Positions 25,193-32,856 of a stretch of DNA of 44,630 bases are shown here, piece by piece. Within the stretch, counting starts at the first letter, position 1; every line of letters begins with the position of its first letter. The notes below the pieces were generated by a model. The model was given only the letters and a program-made list of their open reading frames with translations. It did not search any database and was not told the DNA's origin. The stretch spans positions 1 through 44,630 of the forward strand of contig NZ_LZJR01000155.1 of the NCBI RefSeq assembly GCF_001667925.1. Direction: 5' to 3'. The position numbers and the translations under genes are program-made. Source of the stretch: Mycobacterium sp. E2479 (lineage in GTDB: Bacteria; Actinomycetota; Actinomycetes; Mycobacteriales; Mycobacteriaceae).

Positions 25193-26748
25193 TTCTGATT
25201 CCCTCCCGTGATGCCACTGCCTCCGGTGCCACCGGGATTGATGAACGGTACGGGCAGCTGCTGCCCGGGCCCCGGTGATGCGGGTGACCCCGGCGGCAGC
25301 CCGGGCGCGAACGCCGACGGTGGCGGGGTGGGGCCCGCGGGTTGCAGGTTCTCGGTGCGTGCCCCAGGCGGTGCTTGCGTGGGGAGCGGCACCGGTGTGC
25401 CCGGCACGGCCGGCGGCGGGTCGCCCGGCCGGCCGGCGATCGGGATTCCCGGCGTAGGTGGCAGGCCGTTGGGATTCGGCGGTGACGTCGCGACGTCGAT
25501 CGGTGCCGGGAAACTTCCGCCGAATGCGCCGACGTCAACCCCCGTGCACGGCAACGGGTTCCACGGGCGCGGCAGCGCGTCAGCCGGCGGTGTGTACGAG
25601 CACGCCGTTCCCGGGGGGACTGCCGGCCCCGGATGATCCGGGGTGCCTTCCAGTACTGGAGGCGCGGGCGGCGGGGCCCCGTTGGGGAATCGGGTGCCAT
25701 TGGGGTCGGGCCAACGGAACTCGGGAAGCCCCGCACTGCGCCAGAAGTCCTCCGGGTCGATACCGCGCTTCTTGAAGGCGGCGTCGACGAACGGCTGCAA
25801 GACCCAGTACGGCAGCAGGTTGGATAGGACGATCTTGAAATAAGGCCCCGAAGCGACGGATTCTCCAAGCGATGCGGCGAATTGGCTGACGTACGTGAGG
25901 GTTTGGGCCAGGTCGTCCTTGCGTGCCACTAGCACGTCGCTGATGGCGCGCAACTGCTCGAGCACCGGATTAAGATTTGGATTGTCGTCGATGAACCCCT
26001 GCACCTGTGCGGAGAAGGCGGAAACGTTCTGCAGTAGGGCGCCGATGGCTCGGCCACGTTCGTTGAACGCGGCCAGCAGCGTTTTCGTGTTGACCAGCAA
26101 CCGGTTGATTTGTTCGCTGCGGTCACCAAGCACGCTGGCCACTTGATGGGCCTGTGCGAGTAGATGTTTGAGCTGTTCGTCGCGTTTACCGATGGTGTCG
26201 GAGAATTTGGCTAAACCGTCGAGTGCGGAACTCAGATGCGGATAGGTCTGATCGACGGTCTGCGACAGGACATTCAGCGATTGCTTGACCGTGTCGATGT
26301 CCCAACCGGTAGCGGCCTTGGTGACGTCGAAGGCCGCGTCGTAGAGCTGATAGGGGGTGGCGCTTTGGCCCAGCGGCAACACCTCCCTTGGCCGCAACGT
26401 CCGGGTTCCGCGTGGCTCGATCTCGAGCACCTTCTTGCCCAGGATGGTGTCCGTCTTAATCGCGAGTCGGCTCTCGCTTCCGATGGTGTTGGCGCCGAGG
26501 GAGAACTTGATGAGCACGTGGTCGCCGGCGATCTCGAATGCCTCCACCTTGCCTACATTCACCCCTGAGATGCGCACTTTGTCTCCCTTGATCAGTTGAC
26601 CGGTGTCGGTGAACTGCCCGTAGTAGCTCGGACTGGCGAATATCATCGGGATGCTGGTGAAGCTTTGGCCGACGGCGACCGCGAGCACCATCACGGTGAT
26701 GCCCATAAGCCCCACCCGGCCGCGGTTGAATTCGGTCAGCGTTCTCAT
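25189..26748 (-). CDS. mceC: MceC, Mce-family lipid-transport protein
   Basis: Protein of 519 residues: membrane anchor at about 14-34, Mce domain at about 40-120 (YYGQFTDTGQLIKGDKVRIS, VNVGKVEAFEI), helical tunnel region to about 310, and a very Pro/Gly-rich C-terminal 150 residues ending GGSGITGGNQN. ATG at 26748 overlaps the mceB TGA (ATGA). Confidence 0.9.
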   Translation of the reverse strand: MRTLTEFNRGRVGLMGITVMVLAVAVGQSFTSIPMIFASPSYYGQFTDTGQLIKGDKVRISGVNVGKVEAFEIAGDHVLIKFSLGANTIGSESRLAIKTDTILGKKVLEIEPRGTRTLRPREVLPLGQSATPYQLYDAAFDVTKAATGWDIDTVKQSLNVLSQTVDQTYPHLSSALDGLAKFSDTIGKRDEQLKHLLAQAHQVASVLGDRSEQINRLLVNTKTLLAAFNERGRAIGALLQNVSAFSAQVQGFIDDNPNLNPVLEQLRAISDVLVARKDDLAQTLTYVSQFAASLGESVASGPYFKIVLSNLLPYWVLQPFVDAAFKKRGIDPEDFWRSAGLPEFRWPDPNGTRFPNGAPPPAPPVLEGTPDHPGPAVPPGTACSYTPPADALPRPWNPLPCTGVDVGAFGGSFPAPIDVATSPPNPNGLPPTPGIPIAGRPGDPPPAVPGTPVPLPTQAPPGARTENLQPAGPTPPPSAFAPGLPPGSPASPGPGQQLPVPFINPGGTGGSGITGGNQN

Positions 26749-27785
26749 TGCGGCGTGCACCTACCGGTGGGCTGCTGCCAAATCCGAACCGTGCGTACCG
26801 GGCCGCCGGCCTGCAACCCGTTCCACTTGATCGTGAGGTCGCAGACGTAGAAGTTCACCCAGTCGCCGTAAAGCCCGATGCTGCGTCCGATCAGGTTAAG
26901 CGCGGTCGGCGTCTTGTGGATCAGATCGCCTAGCTGATCGCGTTGGTCGACAAGCGGCTGTTGCAGAGCCTGCAAATAGTTGATCGCCTTGTGCAGCAGA
27001 GCGCGGTTGTCGGCGAGCAGGTCGGCCACCGTTCCAGCGGCGTTGGAGATGTTCGCGGTGCCGGCGGCCAGCGGGTCGGCGTGGTTGCTCAGCCCGGTGA
27101 TCAGCCTTTCGAAGTTATCGACTGTCTGGTCGAACTCGTTACGATGCCGAACCGTGGTGTCCAGCACTACGTTCAGGTTCTTGATCACCTCACCGATCGC
27201 CTCGTCGCGTTCGGCGATGTGCGCGCTCAACCGGGCGGTCTGGTCGAGGATGTCGTTGATGGTGCCGCCCTGACCCTGGAACACGGTGACGATCGCCGAC
27301 GCGATGGTGTTGACCTTTTCCGGATCGAGCGCGCGGAACAGTGGCTTGAAACCGCCGATCAGGGCGTCGAGATCCAGTGCAGGTGCGGTTCGAGACAGCG
27401 GGATGAAACCGCCGGGCGGTAGGACCCGGTCCGCGCCCTCGCCCTCGCCGCGCTGAAGCTCCAAGTAGCGGTCGGCGAACAAGTTCAAATAGCGGATCTG
27501 CGCTGTCGTCGACTGATACAGCGTTGTCGACCGGTCGACTTCGAAGTCCACCAACACCCGCTGGCCGCCGTCGATCAGCCGCACCGCTTTGACTTTGCCG
27601 ACCTCCACGCCGGCGGCGCGGACGAACTGGCCGCTTTTCAGCCCGCCGGCATTCCGGAACTCCGCGGAATAGCCGTTGGTGCTGTTGAAGCGCATCTGAG
27701 CGAACACCACGACGATCGACGCGGTGATCAACAGCAGCACCAGCGAGACGATGCCGAGCTTGATCGCGGAGCCGGTGATCCTCAT
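26745..27785 (-). CDS. mceB: MceB, Mce-family lipid-transport protein
   Basis: Protein of 346 residues, the most compact member of the set and without a Pro-rich tail. Anchor at about 8-30 (GIVSLVLLLITASIVVVFA), Mce domain at about 35-120 (YSAEFRNAGGLKSGQFVRAA, VEVGKVKAVRL, YLNLFADRYLEL), then the helical region with a C-terminal Cys pair (VCDLTIKW, GRCTPQ). ATG at 27785 overlaps the mceA TGA. Confidence 0.92.
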   Translation of the reverse strand: MRITGSAIKLGIVSLVLLLITASIVVVFAQMRFNSTNGYSAEFRNAGGLKSGQFVRAAGVEVGKVKAVRLIDGGQRVLVDFEVDRSTTLYQSTTAQIRYLNLFADRYLELQRGEGEGADRVLPPGGFIPLSRTAPALDLDALIGGFKPLFRALDPEKVNTIASAIVTVFQGQGGTINDILDQTARLSAHIAERDEAIGEVIKNLNVVLDTTVRHRNEFDQTVDNFERLITGLSNHADPLAAGTANISNAAGTVADLLADNRALLHKAINYLQALQQPLVDQRDQLGDLIHKTPTALNLIGRSIGLYGDWVNFYVCDLTIKWNGLQAGGPVRTVRIWQQPTGRCTPQ

Positions 27786-29089
27786 GGGTTGATCGTGTTG
27801 TCCCCGACTTGGCGGCCCCACACGTATTCGATCGCGTACGGCGAGCCGGTTTCCAGGTGGTTATACGGCGCCAGGCTGGCGCCCGTGTCCACCACCAAAC
27901 TCGGCGCCGGCCACAGGTCGCGGGTGATTGTCTGCCAGCAACCCGGCGCACCCCCCGGACCGCCGCGAGCGTTCACCCGCGGCAGATTATCCGGATACAC
28001 AAAGGGATTCGGCGCTCCACCGACGAGCCCGGCCAGGCCGAGGAGCCCCATTGTGGCGGCCGTGCCGGCCAACCCGGGGAGGGTGAGGATTCCTCCCAAT
28101 CCCGACGTCAGCTCTGTCATCGTTCTGAGCGCGTAGCCATTGCCGCCACCCGTCGACGCATAGGCCGCCGGCTCCTCGTCGTAGTAGTTGCGGATGGTGC
28201 AGAAGATCTCGGGGCTGTAGGTATCGAGCAGTCCGGCGGTAGTCACCAGATCGGCGGCCCCCCGCTGCAGGTAGGGGCCCCCGCGGGCGAAGATGTCCTC
28301 GCCGGTGTTGCCCAGCCCGGCCGCGGCCAACAGCGCGGCATCCAAATCGGCCTCCTGGCGGTGCACCGTGCGCGCCGTGGTCACGGCGTTGTCGAGGGCG
28401 TTCAACAGATCCGGCGACGCGTCGGCGTAGATGTCGCCCAAGGCCGCGAGCTGTTGGATGTCGTGGCGAATCTGCGGCATCTGCGGATTGAGGTCGTCGA
28501 GGATGGCGTTGGCGTTGACGAGCGACTGCCCGAACTTGGCACCCAGCCCGGTCAGCGCTTGCGCGGCCGCGGACAGGGTCAGGTTGACCTTGACCGGATC
28601 CACCTTTTCCGTGATCGAGGTCAGCGTCTCGAACAGCGTGTTGAATTCCGTTGTCACCGACCTCGCGTCAATCACGTGTCGCGGCGTGATGCGTTGCGGG
28701 CTTGGGTTTTTCGGCGAGGACAACGACACATACTTGTTACCGAATACCGTAGTGGCCTTGATATTGGCGTCCACGTTGGCCGGAATGAGTTCGAGGTACT
28801 TGGAATTCACGTTCAAAGCGAACTCGGCCGCCGGTATGCCGTCACGCTGGATCTCCGAAATACCGGCTACCCGGCCGATTTCCACTCCGTTATAGGTGAC
28901 CTTCGATCCCGGATCCATCACCAAGCCCGCCCGGGGGGCCAACATCGTCAGGTGTGTCGTCGGCGAGAACTGGCCCCGAAACTGCAACCACACGAACCCC
29001 AACACCGCCGCGAAAACCAGCAAGAACACCAGCGCCGCCGTCCGGTACGGCGGAATGTGTTGCGGGTTTTCCTTCGCCGGGGTACTCAT
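27782..29089 (-). CDS. mceA: MceA, Mce-family lipid-transport protein
   Basis: Protein of 435 residues, first Mce subunit. Cytoplasmic N terminus, anchor at about 18-36 (ALVFLLVFAAVLGFVW), Mce domain at about 45-125 (THLTMLAPRAGLVMDPGSKV, VEIGRVAGISE), helical region and a C-terminal part with a hydrophobic patch (GGILTLPGLAGTAATMGLLG). ATG at 29089 lies 5 bp after the yrbEB stop. The cargo cannot be inferred; I could not assign the operon to a numbered mce locus. Confidence 0.92.
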   Translation of the reverse strand: MSTPAKENPQHIPPYRTAALVFLLVFAAVLGFVWLQFRGQFSPTTHLTMLAPRAGLVMDPGSKVTYNGVEIGRVAGISEIQRDGIPAAEFALNVNSKYLELIPANVDANIKATTVFGNKYVSLSSPKNPSPQRITPRHVIDARSVTTEFNTLFETLTSITEKVDPVKVNLTLSAAAQALTGLGAKFGQSLVNANAILDDLNPQMPQIRHDIQQLAALGDIYADASPDLLNALDNAVTTARTVHRQEADLDAALLAAAGLGNTGEDIFARGGPYLQRGAADLVTTAGLLDTYSPEIFCTIRNYYDEEPAAYASTGGGNGYALRTMTELTSGLGGILTLPGLAGTAATMGLLGLAGLVGGAPNPFVYPDNLPRVNARGGPGGAPGCWQTITRDLWPAPSLVVDTGASLAPYNHLETGSPYAIEYVWGRQVGDNTINP

Positions 29090-29094
29090 GGCCG

Positions 29095-29958
29095 CTACAC
29101 GGTGAGGTTGAAATTGGGTGTCTTGCCATAGACCGCCATCGCGGTCAGGACGACGACCACCACGATCGTGATCAACGAAAGACGCATCGACCGGCCTACC
29201 GCCTCACCGACGCCGACCGGCCCGCCGGTGGCGGTGTAGCCGTAGTAGCAGTGGGTGCTCATTACGACCATCGCGACCAGGATCACCTCGGCGAAGGACC
29301 AGCCCACGTCGTTGAGGCGAAGGAATGTGTGGAAGTAGTGGTTGTACGTGCCCACGGACTGCCCGTAGAAGAAGACCGTGGTGACCTGCTGGGAGAGGAA
29401 GGCCATCGTCATCGCCAATCCGTAGAGCGGAACGATGACGATCAGACCCGCCACCACCCGGGTGGACGCCAGGTAGGCGACCGACCGGATACTCATCACC
29501 TCGAGCGCGTCGATCTCCTCGCTGATGCGCATGGCGCCCAGTTCGGCGGTGGCGCCCGCGCCGACCGTGGCGGCCAGCGCCTGACCGGCGGCCACCGGCG
29601 CCACGAACCGGACGTTGACCAGTGCGGCCAGAAACCCGGTAAATGCTTCGACACCGATGTTGCCCAGCGTCGCGTAGCCCTGGATCGCGACCAGCGAGCC
29701 GGCGGACAAGGTGATGAAGCCGATGATCGCCGAGGTGCCGCCGACCACGGCCATCGCGCCGGCACCCATCCCCATCTGGGCAACCATTCGTAGCAGTTCT
29801 CTGCGGTAGCGGTGTACGGCGAAGGGGATTTGTCCCACCGCGGTCATGGCGAACCAGACCATCTGTCCGATCTCGACCAGTAGGTGGTCCGGGGCGGCCC
29901 CGTATCGGGCGAGGGTGGCACGTGGAAAGTTCATGTGCCGTGCGGCGGCCACCGTCAT
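29095..29958 (-). CDS. yrbEB: YrbEB, MlaE-type permease of the Mce transporter
   Basis: Integral membrane protein of 287 residues of the MlaE/YrbE family, which with YrbEA forms the inner-membrane part of the lipid importer energised by the MceG ATPase encoded elsewhere. Five or six hydrophobic helices and the MlaE coupling segment ELGAMRISEEIDALEVMSI are present. ATG at 29958 lies 1 bp after the yrbEA stop; a start at 29988 would run into yrbEA. Confidence 0.92.
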   Translation of the reverse strand: MTVAAARHMNFPRATLARYGAAPDHLLVEIGQMVWFAMTAVGQIPFAVHRYRRELLRMVAQMGMGAGAMAVVGGTSAIIGFITLSAGSLVAIQGYATLGNIGVEAFTGFLAALVNVRFVAPVAAGQALAATVGAGATAELGAMRISEEIDALEVMSIRSVAYLASTRVVAGLIVIVPLYGLAMTMAFLSQQVTTVFFYGQSVGTYNHYFHTFLRLNDVGWSFAEVILVAMVVMSTHCYYGYTATGGPVGVGEAVGRSMRLSLITIVVVVVLTAMAVYGKTPNFNLTV

Positions 29959-29959
29959 A

Positions 29960-30754
29960 TCAGCGCCCCGTTCCGAACCGGACGCCAATGGTGGTCAACG
30001 CTGCGTTGACCGCGAACAGCGCGATGAAACACAACACCACCGTCTCGTTGACGGCGGTACCCAAACCTTTGGACCCGCCGCGGACGATGAGCCCGCGGTA
30101 ACAGCCGACGAGGCCGGCGATCAGACCGAACGTCGCGGCCTTGATGAAGGCGATCACTACCTCGGGAAGACCGGTGAGCGCCGTCAACGTGGACAGGTAG
30201 GCACCGCTCGAAACGTTCTGCAAATAGACGCTGAAGAGGTAGCCGCCCCCCAGGCCGACCGCGACCACGAGGCCGTTGAGCAGCACCGCGACCAGCGTCG
30301 AGGCAACGACGCGGGGCACCACGAGTCGGTGGATCGGATCGATGCCGAGGACCTCGAGCGCATCGATTTCCTCGCGGATGGTGCGCGCGCCGAGGTCGGC
30401 GCAGATGGCGGTGCCGCCCGCACCGGCGACCACCAGCACCGTCACGATCGGACCGAGCTGGGTGACCGCGCCGATCGCGGCTCCCGCACCGGAGACGTCG
30501 GAGGCGCCGATCTCGGCCAGCAGGAGGTTGAGCGTGAAGATGAGGAGCACGGTTTCCGGAATGGACACTGCGATGGTGGGCAGCAGCGACACTCGCATGA
30601 GAAACCAGCCGTTCCAGATGAACTCGCGCCACTCGAACGGTTGGCTCAGCGCTTTGGCGGTCAGCACACACATCCGGAAGAACCCGCCGGCCACTTCCGT
30701 GCCGGGCCGCACATGCCGGCCCAGCCTGCCGGCCACCGAGAGCGACGCGGTCAT
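29960..30754 (-). CDS. yrbEA: YrbEA, MlaE-type permease of the Mce transporter
   Basis: Integral membrane protein of 264 residues and first gene of the mce operon. The MlaE segment DLGARTIREEIDALEVLGID is the interface with the MceG ATPase. ATG at 30754 is chosen because AAGGGG precedes it and homology begins at MTASLSVAGRLG; a longer start at 30817 has no ribosome site. The conserved ending with GxxGCYRGLxxRGGxxGLGxAV is complete. Transcription should start well upstream, since the TetR-type operators lie 350-560 bp before this ATG. Confidence 0.92.
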   Translation of the reverse strand: MTASLSVAGRLGRHVRPGTEVAGGFFRMCVLTAKALSQPFEWREFIWNGWFLMRVSLLPTIAVSIPETVLLIFTLNLLLAEIGASDVSGAGAAIGAVTQLGPIVTVLVVAGAGGTAICADLGARTIREEIDALEVLGIDPIHRLVVPRVVASTLVAVLLNGLVVAVGLGGGYLFSVYLQNVSSGAYLSTLTALTGLPEVVIAFIKAATFGLIAGLVGCYRGLIVRGGSKGLGTAVNETVVLCFIALFAVNAALTTIGVRFGTGR

Positions 30755-31110
30755 CGGCACACCCCTTGACGCGACGCCGAATCGGATCGCAGTGCCGATT
30801 GCCCGAGCGGGCAGCACACCATGACGGGACGGAGATGGGAAGGGTCAACGCGCCGCCGATTTGCGGTCCGCTTCGCCGCGCAACCAGATCGCGAAAAGTC
30901 TTGTGCTGCAGCAGGTCTCGGATGCATCGAGAACGACGAAGCCAGCGGGCGTCTTTGTCGCCGCCGTACCATTGGGCGCGCCCCGCCGCGTGCCGTATCG
31001 CCTCGCTTCCGGGGGCTCTCGAGCCGGCGATCCTTCGGAACGGCACCCCGGAACCGGCCACTCAGTTCCATGCCACCCTCGTTTGCGCCACGCAGCCACT
31101 ATGGCATTAG

Positions 31111-31124
31111 ACCGTACGGTCAGT
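31111..31124. promoter_or_regulatory. TetR-type operator candidate 1 (mce side)
   Basis: ACCGTACGGTCAGT, preceded by G so that GACCGTACGGTC (31110-31121) is a perfect 12-bp palindrome. It shares the pattern ACCGTRCGNNCRGT with two other sites around the neighbouring TetR gene. Located 357 bp upstream of the yrbEA ATG. Confidence 0.55.
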
Positions 31125-31300
31125 CAATAACAACGCGTAACCCATGGGCGCTGCGACTGACGCACCCGTACGGCGCGTCTCGCCGCGGTAGCCAATATCT
31201 TGATTACTATCAGGCAATTCAGCACATTAAGGCGACGCTGACGCGCATACTTCACCGTTGCAGGGGTTGCTCAGGGCGCAAGAATACCAACCGTATACCG

Positions 31301-31314
31301 ACCGTGCGTACAGT
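31301..31314. promoter_or_regulatory. TetR-type operator candidate 2 (mce side)
   Basis: ACCGTGCGTACAGT fits the same ACCGTRCGNNCRGT pattern. An extra half-site ACCGTATACC begins 11 bp upstream at 31290. It lies between the TetR stop and yrbEA. Confidence 0.5.
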
Positions 31315-31390
31315 AATTGGCCCGGCGCCATATGCGATCGGGCCATCAACGGGAAGCGTTGAGCCCAAATAGTTTACGGAGGTTACGTGG

Positions 31391-32062
31391 TCAACCAGCG
31401 GGATTTGCGACGGTGGCGAGGCACTCGCGCACCACTGAGACGACGTTCGCGGAAGGATCCGCCCACTTGCTCAGACCCAGGCGGTCGAGTAGGAGTCCGC
31501 CGAGGAACACGTCGACGAAAGCGGCGCCGACTTGTTCGGGCGTCCTCGAAGCGGCGGGATCGAACCACACCCACATCCACTGCAGCGATCCCCAGAGCTG
31601 CAGCGCCGCCAATTCGACGTCGACGCTTCGGAACACTCCGTACTCGATTCCATTGCGGATCTCGTCAATGGCTAGGTGTTGCAATTGATGGCGCAGTTTT
31701 CGCACCTGTTGCATCGCCGGGTCATCGGACAACTGAACCACTTCGCGCTGGCTTGCCACCGTCGCGTCGCGGGCCACCACTTGCAGCAATGCCGAGGCGT
31801 AGATGATTGCCGCGATGCGCTCGTGCGGCGCGGCCAGGCGAGCCCACGCCATCTGTAGCGCATCGAGTTGGCGGGTCAGATGGGCCTCTTCTAGCTCCCG
31901 CAACATCTGCGCTTTAGTCCCGAAGTGATGAACAATGGTGCCCTTCGACATGCCGAGCTCGTCGGCAATGTCACCCATATTCGTTCTGTCGTAGCCGCGC
32001 TCGGCGACATAGCGGACAAACGCGTCGAAAATCTCGCCACGCCTACCAGGCGATCGCGGCAT
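31391..32062 (-). CDS. TetR-family repressor of the mce operon and itself (predicted)
   Basis: Protein of 223 residues. The N-terminal helix-turn-helix is classic TetR: IFDAFVRYVAERGYDRTNMG, then IADELGMSKGTIVHHFGTKAQML at about 30-53. The C-terminal ligand domain (about 60-223) is of the type seen in regulators of acyl-CoA or steroid metabolism (KstR2-like); the ligand is unknown. GAAGGGTGAAAG precedes the ATG. It sits directly upstream of the mce operon in the same direction, with one palindromic site 27 bp before its start and two before yrbEA, so autoregulation and control of the mce genes are likely. It is much shorter than the double-TetR Mce3R. Confidence 0.88.
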   Translation of the reverse strand: MPRSPGRRGEIFDAFVRYVAERGYDRTNMGDIADELGMSKGTIVHHFGTKAQMLRELEEAHLTRQLDALQMAWARLAAPHERIAAIIYASALLQVVARDATVASQREVVQLSDDPAMQQVRKLRHQLQHLAIDEIRNGIEYGVFRSVDVELAALQLWGSLQWMWVWFDPAASRTPEQVGAAFVDVFLGGLLLDRLGLSKWADPSANVVSVVRECLATVANPAG

Positions 32063-32088
32063 CTTTCACCCTTCGGTTCCGAAACTAA

Positions 32089-32102
32089 CCGTACGAACGG
32101 TC
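32089..32102. promoter_or_regulatory. TetR-type operator candidate 3 (autoregulatory side)
   Basis: ACCGTACGAACGGT is an inverted repeat ACCGT-N4-ACGGT located 26 bp before the TetR start codon. It is the most symmetric of the three related sites and the natural place for autorepression. Confidence 0.6.
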
Positions 32103-32282
32103 TATCATATGCTTCGCGCTGTCAAGATCCCGGTAAGCCGCGGCACCGTTTCGGCCCATGATTGTGCGGGACCATACCGAAGCGCCCTGCATGGCACCCT
32201 CTCGGCCATCAGGCCACCACATTGTTAGGCGCCGACCGGCGGGTCAGTGGCGGCCGTGAGCGGATTAGCCGCCGACCGGTGT

Positions 32283-32591
32283 CTACAACGCCCGGGGGCC
32301 GCCGAAGCGGTCCGGTGCGGTGACGACATAGGTGCCCGCCTTGGGTTCTGGCTGGATCTCGCCGGCGGTGTAGATGGTCATGAGCTCTCTGCCGTCGCAG
32401 TCCGCGACGCAAACATAGGTGTCCGTGTCTGCGTCATATTCGAAACTGTCCCAAGCCAATACGAACGCCAAGCAGTTGCCGTCTCGGTCTGTGACAACAA
32501 GCTTGTGCACCCCGGACTCCTTTAACAGCTCTGCATCCTGTGCGCGCTGCCGAGGGATCTGGTCGTCCTGGACCTCCAAGCTGTTCAGCAT
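32283..32591 (-). CDS. 102-aa protein of unknown function with a very strong ribosome site
   Basis: Acidic small protein with alternating strand-like segments (HKLVVTDRDGNCLAFVLAW, DTYVCVADCDGRELMTIYT, GTYVVTAPDRF), suggesting a small beta-rich fold; no signal peptide or membrane helix. I do not recognise the family. The start is well supported: AAAGGAGGT at 32601-32609 is a near-perfect anti-Shine-Dalgarno match, 9 bp before the ATG. Two DosR-like boxes lie about 90-126 bp upstream, so it may be a dormancy-regulon gene; that regulon contains several small conserved hypotheticals. Its codon and length pattern look genuine. Confidence 0.65.
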   Translation of the reverse strand: MLNSLEVQDDQIPRQRAQDAELLKESGVHKLVVTDRDGNCLAFVLAWDSFEYDADTDTYVCVADCDGRELMTIYTAGEIQPEPKAGTYVVTAPDRFGGPRAL

Positions 32592-32681
32592 CTGTCCGCT
32601 ACCTCCTTTGGCCCGGTGCTCAAGTACTCGAGGACCTCGAACCTGCCAGAGACGTTTCTACCGGTGTGCCAGGCCCGCCAG

Positions 32682-32717
32682 GGCATTACGGCCCTTTTCA
32701 CAGGGCCGTAAGTCGCT
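32682..32717. promoter_or_regulatory. Pair of DosR-like boxes, also able to form a 9-bp hairpin
   Basis: Read on the minus strand, GCGACTTACGGCCC (32704-32717) matches GGGACTWWNGTCCC at 11 of 13 defined positions. A second, weaker site GGGCCGTAATGCCC (32682-32695) starts 22 bp away, the same spacing as before the USP gene. The two halves also form the inverted repeat TTACGGCCC (32687-32695) / GGGCCGTAA (32704-32712) with an 8-base loop, which could instead be a terminator for the acyltransferase gene; there is no U-run. They lie 91-126 bp before the 102-aa gene. Confidence 0.42.
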
Positions 32718-32856
32718 AAGCCAACGGCGCACCGCAGCGAATGCGCCTCGGCTCGAAATCGCCCGGCGTCAACAAGTCGCAGCCCACCTCGCTATGCCCG
32801 TGTACCTACGAGCCCGATTCACGCGTTGCCGGTGCACGGGTAGCCTTTCGGTCCTG

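Larger units (their letters stand above)
30755..31390. other. Intergenic control region of the mce operon
   Basis: This 636-bp gap between yrbEA and the TetR gene holds two of the three TetR-type motifs (31111 and 31301) and a locally A/T-richer stretch (31120-31330) that is a likely promoter zone. From 30755 to about 31100 no convincing gene, RNA or hairpin was found, which would leave a 5' leader of about 350 nt if transcription starts at the operators. Confidence 0.5.

Noticed and set aside
27809..29131. Plus-strand frame of 440 codons opposite mceA
   Set aside because: Arg/Gly-rich shadow of the mceA codons; mceA is certain.
30751..31071. Minus-strand frame of 106 codons whose TGA overlaps the yrbEA ATG
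   Set aside because: The ATGA overlap looked like coupling, but the product is low-complexity Arg/Ser-rich, third codon positions are not GC-biased as in the neighbours, and the ribosome site is weak.
32687..32712. 9-bp hairpin read as a plain terminator of the acyltransferase gene
   Set aside because: Not excluded, but there is no U-run and the halves coincide with DosR-like boxes before a gene with a strong ribosome site, so a regulatory reading was preferred.
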